In this document: in pieces, positions 1-5,148 of the stretch
How the letters are laid out: each line of letters starts with the position of its first letter
How positions within the stretch are numbered: the first letter of the stretch is position 1
Origin: Gammaproteobacteria bacterium
GTDB taxonomy: Bacteria > Pseudomonadota > Gammaproteobacteria > Steroidobacterales > Steroidobacteraceae
Length of the DNA stretch: 5,148 nt
Reading direction: 5' to 3'
Assembly (NCBI GenBank): GCA_003162555.1
Contig: PMNQ01000275.1
Location: forward strand, 1,449 to 6,596
Translations under genes and position numbers: made by a program
Notes under the pieces: model-generated
Databases searched by the model: none
Told to the model about the DNA's origin: nothing
What the model saw: only the letters and a program-made list of their open reading frames with translations

Positions 1-94
1 GCGCTTACGTGGAATAACCACGCCGCGCGCCTTGTCTGAAAGCCTTTTGAGCAGCAACGCATCGACGTATCAAGTGCGAACAGGCCCTGGGTGA
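1..94. other. Non-coding flank downstream of bioD, with a short hairpin
   Basis: No convincing gene is visible here; every reading frame is short or interrupted and none resembles a known protein. A perfect 5-bp inverted repeat (cgtgg at 8-12, ccacg at 18-22) encloses a 5-base aataa loop. It lies about 75 bases past the bioD stop but has no following run of T on the minus strand, so it is not a good intrinsic terminator. The segment around 30-66 is less G+C-rich than the genes and could be the edge of a dispersed intergenic repeat, but only one incomplete copy is in view. Confidence 0.4.
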
Positions 95-799
95 CTATGT
101 GATTTGACCTGCGCGCGCCGGATGCAAGTGCGGAAGCGCGTCGCGCAAGTGCAGCGCGTCGCGGGTGCGTTCACGCTCGAAGGGCAACGCACCGAGTGGG
201 GGCGCGCCGAGCAGGTTCTCGAGTGTCGCCAGGTTTTCTTCGACCGCATCGAAATACGGATCGACGTGGCTGGCGATCCAGCCCCCAAAGCGGCAACCGC
301 TTTGCTCGATGGCCTCGCGCGTCAGCCGGGCATGATTCAGGCACCCCAATCGCAGGCCCACGACCAACACGACGGGGGCGGCCAGCTCGCGCGCCAGGTC
401 AGCCATCGATCCTTCGGGACCCAGTGGGGTGTACCAACCGCCGGCACCCTCTATAAGGAGTAGTTCGTGGGCCTGCGCCAGCCGATGGGCAATTTCCACG
501 ATCTCGTCGATATCAATCCGGATATTTGCCCTATCTGCAGCGATATGCGGCGAAATTGGCTCTATCAGGCAAAAAGGGTTTAGATCGTCGTAGGGCGTGC
601 TTTGGCCGGAGGCCGCGGCAATCTCGAGCGCATCGGCGCTCACCGCCTGCCCTTCCCGCCATTGGACCCCCGCGGCCACGGGTTTCATGCCGGCGCCGTT
701 CAGGCCCGCCTCGCGTGCGGCCGCCAGCAGCCCCGCGGTAACCCGTGTCTTGCCGACGCCCGTGTCGGTGCCAGTGATGAACCAGATGGCGCCGCTCAT
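95..799 (-). CDS. bioD: Dethiobiotin synthetase BioD
   Basis: This 234-residue cytoplasmic enzyme closes the ureido ring of dethiobiotin from 7,8-diaminopelargonate, CO2 and ATP, the penultimate step of biotin synthesis. The sequence shows the P-loop GTDTGVGKT (residues 10-18), the substrate-binding GMKPVAAG (lysine 39, equivalent to E. coli Lys37), the Mg/ATP-site EGAGG (117-121) and the family signature VGLRLGCLNHA (147-157). Length is normal for BioD. The ATG at 797-799 was chosen because the P-loop then sits where it does in the family; the open frame extends upstream to 991 but that part is antisense-like sequence lying over bioC. The start overlaps the bioC stop as ATGA. No Shine-Dalgarno motif precedes it, so translation is probably coupled to bioC. 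It is the last gene of the operon in this window. Confidence 0.97.
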   Translation of the reverse strand: MSGAIWFITGTDTGVGKTRVTAGLLAAAREAGLNGAGMKPVAAGVQWREGQAVSADALEIAAASGQSTPYDDLNPFCLIEPISPHIAADRANIRIDIDEIVEIAHRLAQAHELLLIEGAGGWYTPLGPEGSMADLARELAAPVVLVVGLRLGCLNHARLTREAIEQSGCRFGGWIASHVDPYFDAVEENLATLENLLGAPPLGALPFERERTRDALHLRDALPHLHPARAGQIT

Positions 800-1635
800 G
801 GGCGCGATCGCCCGCGCGTGCGCAGCGCGTCGATCGGCACCACGACCTCGCCCCCGGCGCGCCCGTCTGCTGTCTGCGTACTCGACTGGCGCGTGGCGCC
901 CGCGAAGGCCGCGCCATAAATCAGCTCCCAGCTCGCCGGAATTCCAGCCGACGAGCGCAGCGTTTCGTAACGCTCGACCATCACGCGCCACCGGCCTCGC
1001 CCGGTGAGCGCACGGCGCCCTGCTGCCAGGCCGCGGCCGGCGCCGTCCGCGCGCAACTCCTGCATGAGATCCGCGACCTGCGCGTAATGCGTGACGCGCT
1101 GATCGCGATCCATTACCGGTTCAGCCAATCCTGCATGCGTCGCGGCTGCCGCGAGCCGCGGCATGTCGGCGAGCTCGCGCAGGTGCGGACTCTCGTCCGC
1201 ACTGGTCCAGGCTTCGCGTAATTCCGGGAGCGATCCGGGCCCGAGCGTCGCAAACAGCAGCAGTCCGCCGGGGCGCAGCACGCGCTGCACTTCGGCGAAG
1301 GGAAAAGCCGGATCGCCGCAGTGCTGCAGCATCAGGCTGCTGAACACGAGATCGACCGACTCCGCAGCGAGCGGCAGCGCGCTGGCATCCGCGCACAGGC
1401 ATTCATAGCGCTGCCAGAATCGTTGCGCACGGCGCGCTGCGCGCGCCATCGCGTAGGAAATATCGACACCGATAACGCGCGCGCGCGGATAGCGCCGGCG
1501 CAGTGCGGTCGCCCCCGCGCCGGTGCCGCAACCCAGGTCGACGATGACCCGCGGATCGAGCCGGAAATACTGCAGCCGCTCCAGCAGCTCCGTCGTGACT
1601 GGCAGTGTGGAGAGCGCCGTGGCAGCGTTGCTCAC
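796..1635 (-). CDS. bioC: Malonyl-[acyl-carrier protein] O-methyltransferase BioC
   Basis: This SAM-dependent methyltransferase of 279 residues methylates the free carboxyl of malonyl-ACP, so that fatty acid synthesis can build the pimeloyl chain of biotin. It has SAM motif I VDLGCGTGAG (32-41), the acidic post-strand motif GVDIS (56-60), DLVFSSLMLQHC (95-106), and the BioC-typical FATLGPGSLPELR (128-140) followed by a PVMDRD segment. The C-terminal half, with LTGRGR and a WELIYG segment, also fits BioC rather than a generic methyltransferase such as UbiE. The start is GTG at 1633-1635, the only usable codon after an in-frame TGA (the bioB stop, 1648-1650), and it has no clear Shine-Dalgarno motif. 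As a result the N-terminus is short and lacks the full FSRAAxxYD-like region of the family. It lies 12 bases after bioB and overlaps bioD by 4 bases. Function is confident; the exact start is less so. Confidence 0.94.
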   Translation of the reverse strand: MSNAATALSTLPVTTELLERLQYFRLDPRVIVDLGCGTGAGATALRRRYPRARVIGVDISYAMARAARRAQRFWQRYECLCADASALPLAAESVDLVFSSLMLQHCGDPAFPFAEVQRVLRPGGLLLFATLGPGSLPELREAWTSADESPHLRELADMPRLAAAATHAGLAEPVMDRDQRVTHYAQVADLMQELRADGAGRGLAAGRRALTGRGRWRVMVERYETLRSSAGIPASWELIYGAAFAGATRQSSTQTADGRAGGEVVVPIDALRTRGRSRP

Positions 1636-1647
1636 GGGACGCGCGAA

Positions 1648-2700
1648 TCAGGCCGTGGCGGATTGCAGCGGCGGCGCGGACGCCGCCGATGCTGCGGATG
1701 CCGTCACCGGCGCTTGTGCGGCCGTCGGTTGCTGCGCGGCGTGCGCAGCGCCCTGCGCCTCCGCGTGCATGCCGAGCCGCGCCAGCAACGCGCGGTCGTG
1801 TGCGACGTCCGGATTGCCCGTGACCAGCAGTTTTTCGCCGTAGAAAATCGAATTCGCGCCGGCCAGAAATGCGAGTGCCTGCAGCTCGTCGCTCATCGAC
1901 TCGCGGCCGGCCGACAGCCGCACCTGGGCGCGCGGCATCATGATGCGCGCGACGGCGATCGTGCGCACGAAATCGAAAGGATCCACCGGCGCAGCATCGG
2001 CGAGCGGCGTGCCGGGTACGTGCACGAGCTGGTTGATCGGCACGCTCTGCGGGTGCTCGGGCAAATTCGCCAGCGTGACCAGCAGCTGCGCGCGATCGCG
2101 CGGACTTTCGCCCATGCCGATGATGCCGCCGCAGCAGACATTGAGTCCGGCAGCGCGCACCGCGCCCAGCGTGTCGAGCCTGTCCTGATAGCTGCGCGTC
2201 GAGATGATTTCGCCGTAGTACGCTTCCGACGTGTCGAGGTTGTGATTATAGTAGTCGAGCCCGGCGTCCTTGAGTTGCTGCGCCTGCGGTCCCGACACCA
2301 TGCCGAGCGTCACGCAGGTCTCGAGTCCGAGTTCGCGCACGCCGCGCACCATCGCCGCGACCTTCTCCAGATCCTTGGGTTTAGGCGAGCGCCAGGCCGC
2401 GCCCATGCAAAAACGCGTCGCGCCGGCGGCGCGCGCGGCGCGCGCCCGCTCGATGACTGCCTCGAGCGGCAGCAGCGCTTCGTTGGCAACACCGGTGTCG
2501 AAGCGCACGCTCTGCGGACAGTAAGCGCAATCCTCAGGGCAGGCGCCGGTCTTGATGGAAAGGAGCGTGCTCATCTGCACTGCCGCCGGGTCGTGCCACG
2601 CACGGTGCACCTGCTGGGCCCGGAACAGCAGTTCTGGAAAGGGCAGTGCGTACAGCGCTTCCGCTTCGGCCAGCGTCCAGTCGTGCCGGGGTTCCAGCAT
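1648..2700 (-). CDS. bioB: Biotin synthase BioB (radical SAM)
   Basis: This 350-residue enzyme inserts sulfur into dethiobiotin to make biotin, using a radical-SAM [4Fe-4S] cluster and a sacrificial [2Fe-2S] cluster. The radical SAM motif is C54-x3-C58-x2-C61. The [2Fe-2S] ligands are all present: C98, C129, C189 and R261, each exactly one residue after its E. coli counterpart (97, 128, 188, 260). YNHNLDTS (151-158) and RLSAGR (261-266) are family hallmarks. The ATG at 2698-2700 gives a standard N-terminus and has a strong ribosome binding site; the frame stays open to 3387, but that extension is only the complement of comF. After about residue 315 comes a low-complexity tail rich in Ala, Gln and Ser, which adds little known function. 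First gene of the bioB-bioC-bioD operon, divergent from comF. Confidence 0.98.
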   Translation of the reverse strand: MLEPRHDWTLAEAEALYALPFPELLFRAQQVHRAWHDPAAVQMSTLLSIKTGACPEDCAYCPQSVRFDTGVANEALLPLEAVIERARAARAAGATRFCMGAAWRSPKPKDLEKVAAMVRGVRELGLETCVTLGMVSGPQAQQLKDAGLDYYNHNLDTSEAYYGEIISTRSYQDRLDTLGAVRAAGLNVCCGGIIGMGESPRDRAQLLVTLANLPEHPQSVPINQLVHVPGTPLADAAPVDPFDFVRTIAVARIMMPRAQVRLSAGRESMSDELQALAFLAGANSIFYGEKLLVTGNPDVAHDRALLARLGMHAEAQGAAHAAQQPTAAQAPVTASAASAASAPPLQSATA

Positions 2701-2710
2701 GGCCAATCTC

Positions 2711-2717
2711 CCTCCTT
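2711..2717 (-). promoter_or_regulatory. Ribosome binding site of bioB
   Basis: On the minus strand AAGGAGG lies 10 bases before the bioB ATG, and the purine run continues toward the start. It is a near-perfect Shine-Dalgarno sequence, it fixes the bioB start at 2700, and it is the only strong one in the window. The downstream bioC and bioD have none and probably depend on coupling. Confidence 0.85.
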
Positions 2718-2775
2718 CGCAGCAGCAATGACGGCTGCGCTTAAGGTTCCGGCGCAGGCAAAGTCTTCGGCAACG

Positions 2776-2804
2776 ATGTTCGCCAGCACACGGCCCGCTG
2801 TCAA
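2776..2804 (-). promoter_or_regulatory. Candidate sigma70 promoter of the bioBCD operon
   Basis: Reading the minus strand, a perfect -35 hexamer TTGACA (2799-2804) is followed after 17 bases by GAACAT (2776-2781), a weak -10 that matches TATAAT at three of six positions. Transcription would start around 2769 and leave a leader of roughly 70 bases before bioB. The -35 lies inside the right-hand half of the putative BirA palindrome, so repressor binding would directly block RNA polymerase. The -35 is clear; the -10 is the weak part of the call. Confidence 0.45.
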
Positions 2805-2830
2805 CCCGAAAGGACCTGCCCGGTCGACAA
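2798..2830. promoter_or_regulatory. Putative BirA (biotin repressor) operator
   Basis: On the plus strand CTGTCAACC (2798-2806) and GGTCGACAA (2822-2830) form an inverted repeat with 7 of 9 positions matching, separated by 15 bases. BirA sites are known as long-spaced palindromes of the type TTGTAAACC-N(about 15)-GGTTTACAA in front of biotin genes, and each half here matches that pattern at 7 of 9 positions. The position fits too: between divergent bioB and comF, over the candidate bioB -35. Holo-BirA bound here would shut off bioBCD when biotin is plentiful. The last base of the site is the A of the comF ATG, so comF might also be affected. That a BirA with a DNA-binding domain exists in this organism is an inference. 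Confidence 0.65.
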
Positions 2831-3546
2831 TGGCCCGGCGGCTCGTCACGCTCGGGGCCACACTCGGGGCCACGCTCCGGTCCGCCCTCGGGACAGCGCT
2901 GGCGCCGCCGTGTTGTGTGCTTTGCGATCGCCCCGGCCTGCCAGGGCCGATCGACCTGTGCGGCGACTGCCTCGCGGAGCTTCCCCGCGCACCGGCCGAT
3001 GCGCCGTTCGACACGGAAATCTTCGAGCGGGTCTGTTGCCCGTGGCGTTTCGAATTTCCGGTGGATGCGCTGGTGCGCGCACTCAAATTCCATGGCGAGC
3101 GCGCCCACGCGCGACTGCTGGGCACGCTGCTCGCGCGCGAACGCCTGCGCTGTGCAGCCCCACTGCCGGATCTGGTGGTGCCGGTACCGCTCCATGCGCT
3201 GCGCCTGCGCGAGCGCGGCTATAACCAGGCCGCGGAGCTGGCGCGCTTCGCCGCGCGCGAACTCTCGCTGCCGCTCGATCGCAGTCTGCTCGCGCGGCAG
3301 CGCGCCACGCGCGAACAATCGCACCTGCACCTGCTCGAGCGCCGGCGCAACGTGAGCGGCGCCTTCGTCACGGCCAGAGTGCTGCACGGCGCGCCGCGTG
3401 TGGCGCTGGTCGATGATGTCGTCACGACGGGCAGCACTGTCGCAGCGGCTGCGGCCGCACTGCTCGCAGGAGGGGCCGGTGCGGTCGAGCTGTGGGTTGT
3501 GGCGCGCGCCAGTCGCCGCGGCAGAGTCCGGCGCGCTGAGCCATAA
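2830..3546 (+). CDS. comF: ComF family phosphoribosyltransferase-like protein
   Basis: This 238-residue protein belongs to the ComF/GntX family, which is linked to natural transformation and, in some species, to use of DNA as a nutrient; its biochemical reaction is not settled. An N-terminal zinc-binding region has paired cysteines C29-x2-C32 and C44-x2-C47. The conserved core VVPVPL (116-121) leads into RERGYNQ (127-133). The phosphoribosyl-pyrophosphate loop is [13 protein letters not shown] (191-203), close to the C-terminus as usual. The ATG at 2830 gives a normal family length; a purine-rich gaaagga at 2808-2814 is a weak, rather distant ribosome binding site. An in-frame ATG at 2776 is possible but would add 18 unconserved residues. 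The open frame upstream to 1321 is only the complement of bioB and bioC. It is divergent from bioB and 8 bases ahead of the SulP gene. Confidence 0.92.
   Translation: MARRLVTLGATLGATLRSALGTALAPPCCVLCDRPGLPGPIDLCGDCLAELPRAPADAPFDTEIFERVCCPWRFEFPVDALVRALKFHGERAHARLLGTLLARERLRCAAPLPDLVVPVPLHALRLRERGYNQAAELARFAARELSLPLDRSLLARQRATREQSHLHLLERRRNVSGAFVTARVLHGAPRVALVDDVVTTGSTVAAAAAALLAGGAGAVELWVVARASRRGRVRRAEP
2851..2874 (+). repeat. Two tandem 12-base units within comF
   Basis: The unit ctcggggccac(a/g) occurs twice in a row (2851-2862, 2863-2874) and encodes LGAT-LGAT in the variable N-terminus of ComF before the zinc cysteines. A third unit has only its first codon. As a multiple of three it could gain or lose copies without breaking the frame. 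No function is apparent. Confidence 0.7.
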
Positions 3547-3554
3547 TCCGCGGC

Positions 3555-4952
3555 GTGGTCAAAGCGCAAACCCGGCAATTCTGGCAGTCCTTCACACCCA
3601 AGCTGATCATCGTCTGGCGTGAGGGCCAGCTATCGAAACTATGGCAACACGATCTGCTGGCCGGCCTGACGGTCGCGATCGTCGCCTTGCCGCTGGCCAT
3701 GGCGCTGGGCATAGCCAGTGGCGCAACGCCGAGCCAGGGGCTCGTGGCCGCGGTCGTCGGCGGATTTTTCATCTCGCTTCTCGGCGGCTCGCGGGTGCAG
3801 ATCGGCGGACCCACCGGCGCATTCGTCGTCATCGTTGCCGGAGTCATTGCCACGCAGGGCTACGGCGGGCTCGTCGTCGCGACACTGATGGCCGGCATCA
3901 TGCTGATCGCCGCCGGCTATGCGGGACTCGGCCGGCTGATCCGCTTCATCCCTATGCCTGTGGTCACCGGTTTCACCGCCGGCATCGCCGTCATCATCGC
4001 CTCCAGCCAGGTCGGTGATTTTCTCGGCCTCGACGCCGGCAAGCTGCCTGCCGACTTCATCGGTAAATGGGCCGCATACCTGTCTGCGCTCGCGACGCTC
4101 AAATTGCCGACGCTGGGCATAGGCGCCGCGACGCTGGCGGCCATCCTGTTGCTGCGACGCTTTGCGCCTCAATGGCCCGCGTTCCTGATCGCGTTGCTCG
4201 GCGCAACGCTGGCAGTGACGTTGTTGCATCTGCCGGTCGTCACAGTGGGCGATCGATTCCCGGCGATGCCCGCGGGGCTCCCCGCGCCGCATCTGCCGGC
4301 GATGTCGTTGTCGCTGGTGCAGCACCTGCTGCCTTCGGCGCTCACGATCGCGTTCCTCGCTGGCATCGAATCGCTGCTGTCCGCGGTGGTCGCCGATGCG
4401 ATGACCGGATACAGCCACCGTTCTGGCCAGGAACTGGTCGGCCAGGGATTTGCGAATCTGGCGAGCGCGCTGTTCGGCGCGCTGCCCGTGACCGGCGCGC
4501 TCGCGAGGACCGCCACCAACGTGCGCGCCGGCGCCCGCACGCCGATCGCGGGTCTCGCGCACGCGGCCTTCCTGCTGCTGTTCCTGCTCGTGGCTGGCAA
4601 GCTGATTGCCTACGTGCCGATGGCGGCGTTGGCGGCGATCCTGCTGATCGTCGCCTGGGGCATGAGCGAGTTCGACCGCTTCCGTTCGATCCTGCCGGCC
4701 GATGCGGGCGAGCGCGCACTGCTGTTGCTGACCTTCGTCCTGACGGTGCTGGTCGACCTGACCGTCGCGATTGGCGTCGGCGTGACGCTCGCATCGTTGC
4801 TGTTCATGGCGCGCATGAGCGACACGGCCGGTCTGATGCCAACCGAGCTGAGCGTCGATGATCCGGCGCAGCGCGCCGCGCTCCCACCAGGCGTAGAGGT
4901 ATTCCGCTTCGCCGGGCCGATGTTCTTCGGCGTTGCCGGCGAGATGCTCGAC
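3555..4952 (+). CDS. SulP family anion transporter, truncated inside its STAS domain
   Basis: About 466 residues of an SLC26/SulP inner-membrane transporter are present. Family members move sulfate, bicarbonate or dicarboxylates; the substrate cannot be told here. The first membrane segment is around residues 33-56, after a charged amphipathic N-terminus. [13 protein letters not shown] (82-94), [12 protein letters not shown] (270-281) and [16 protein letters not shown] (322-337) are SulP hallmarks, and hydrophobic helices continue to about residue 420. The cytoplasmic STAS domain opens with [14 protein letters not shown] (from 446) and then stops matching at about residue 466, so roughly the last 80-100 residues are missing. 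The frame itself stays open to the window end, but that part is the complement of kdpA. The start is GTG at 3555, the only start codon near the N-terminus after an in-frame stop at 3537-3539; there is no clear ribosome binding site, which suggests coupling to comF, 8 bases upstream. Confidence 0.9.
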
Positions 4953-4955
4953 GAG
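4938..4955. other. Abrupt junction between the SulP gene and inverted kdpA
   Basis: To the left, the plus strand reads SulP up to ...GVAGEMLD (GEMLD at 4938-4952). To the right, the minus strand reads KdpA down to ...ALGPLVEHL (VEHL at 4941-4952). The 12 bases gagatgctcgac at 4941-4952 fit both proteins, as MLD-containing SulP in one direction and VEHL of KdpA in the other. This shared stretch is what a short-overlap misassembly or microhomology-mediated joining would leave. No insertion sequence, target duplication or tRNA is visible at the join. Confidence 0.75.
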
Positions 4956-5148
4956 CGGGCCGAGCGCGAGCGCGGGGAAGAATGTGAGGCCGCCGACGAC
5001 CAGGATGACGCCGACGGTGAGGCCGACGAACAGGCCGCCGGTGGTCGGGAACGTGCCGACCGAGGCGGCGATGCTCTTCTTCTCGACCAGCGAACCGGCA
5101 ATCGCCATGGCCGGGATGATCATGAAGAAGCGGCCGACGAACATGGCG
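4941..5148 (-). CDS. kdpA: Potassium-transporting ATPase subunit KdpA, C-terminal fragment
   Basis: The minus strand from the window edge encodes about 69 residues matching the end of KdpA, the potassium-binding membrane subunit of the high-affinity KdpFABC pump. Visible family stretches are [16 protein letters not shown], then a GTFPT loop, then [20 protein letters not shown], then [11 protein letters not shown]. The gene enters from the right, so its N-terminal ~500 residues lie outside. KdpA proteins usually stop within a few residues of this last motif (E. coli ends ...ALGPVAEYLS), yet no stop codon occurs: the frame runs straight into the complement of the SulP gene. The expected kdpB downstream is absent. 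Thus the gene is cut at or just before its own stop. The codons lie in register with those of the SulP frame on the other strand, which keeps both frames open through the join. Confidence 0.88.

Noticed and set aside
8..22. Hairpin as an intrinsic terminator of the biotin operon
   Set aside because: The stem has only five base pairs and there is no T-run after it on the minus strand.
800..991. N-terminal extension of BioD
   Set aside because: The BioD family begins a few residues before the P-loop, which fits the ATG at 797-799; the extra residues overlap bioC and are Arg/Ala-rich.
1321..2829. Long plus-strand open frame joined in frame to comF
   Set aside because: It is the complement of bioC and bioB, very rich in Arg and His with no family resemblance; the real ComF begins at 2830, just ahead of its zinc cysteines.
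2701..3387. Minus-strand extension of BioB by about 229 residues
   Set aside because: It is the complement of comF; BioB homology, its strong ribosome binding site and the offset of the iron-sulfur ligands all place the start at 2700.
4067..4861. Plus-strand open frame of 264 residues inside the SulP gene
   Set aside because: It is an out-of-frame shadow of the transporter, rich in Arg, Ala and Asp, with no recognisable motif.
3639..4940. Minus-strand frame continuing from KdpA, apparently a ~500-residue protein
   Set aside because: After VEHL the translation becomes Arg/Gln/His-rich and is the exact complement of the SulP coding frame; it is not a KdpA domain.
4953..5148. Hydrophilic C-terminal extension of the SulP protein
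   Set aside because: The residues are what the KdpA codons give when read on the opposite strand; they do not resemble a STAS domain.
1..5148. CRISPR array, tRNA, insertion sequence or phage genes
   Set aside because: No regularly spaced repeats, cloverleaf, transposase or terminal inverted repeats were seen; the only tandem repeat is the 24-base one in comF.

Overview
This window is G+C-rich proteobacterial chromosomal DNA, most likely from a gammaproteobacterium. The pointers are a BioC/BioD-type biotin pathway, a comF gene divergent from bioB (an arrangement known from pseudomonads and xanthomonads), and a palindrome shaped like a BirA operator between those two genes. No organism can be named from the sequence alone.

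Layout, left to right. Bases 1-94 carry no recognisable gene, only a short hairpin. Bases 95-2700 hold a compact minus-strand biotin operon, transcribed bioB -> bioC -> bioD. The bioB and bioC genes are 12 bases apart, and bioC and bioD overlap by 4 bases (ATGA). Bases 2701-2829 are a divergent control region. It contains a strong bioB ribosome binding site, a candidate sigma70-type promoter for bioB, and an imperfect 9-15-9 inverted repeat that fits a biotin repressor (BirA) site. Rightwards from 2830, comF (phosphoribosyltransferase family, DNA uptake) is followed 8 bases later by a SulP-family anion transporter gene.

The right end is abnormal. The SulP gene is intact through its membrane domain and the first strand of its STAS domain. 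Near 4941-4952 the plus strand stops looking like SulP. From there to the window end the minus strand encodes the C-terminal ~69 residues of KdpA, the potassium-binding subunit of the Kdp ATPase. Two unrelated genes are therefore joined tail to tail, each cut inside or at the very end of its coding sequence, with a short stretch at the join that fits both. This is either an assembly chimera or a recent inversion or deletion, and it is the main caution about the window.

Functionally, BioC methylates malonyl-ACP to start pimelate synthesis, BioD makes dethiobiotin and BioB inserts sulfur to give biotin. The usual bioF and bioH are absent between bioB and bioC, and no bioA is present, so the pathway must be completed elsewhere. 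I found no evidence of a novel defence, mobile or RNA-based system. The observations most worth checking are the SulP/KdpA junction and the putative BirA operator that overlaps the comF start codon.
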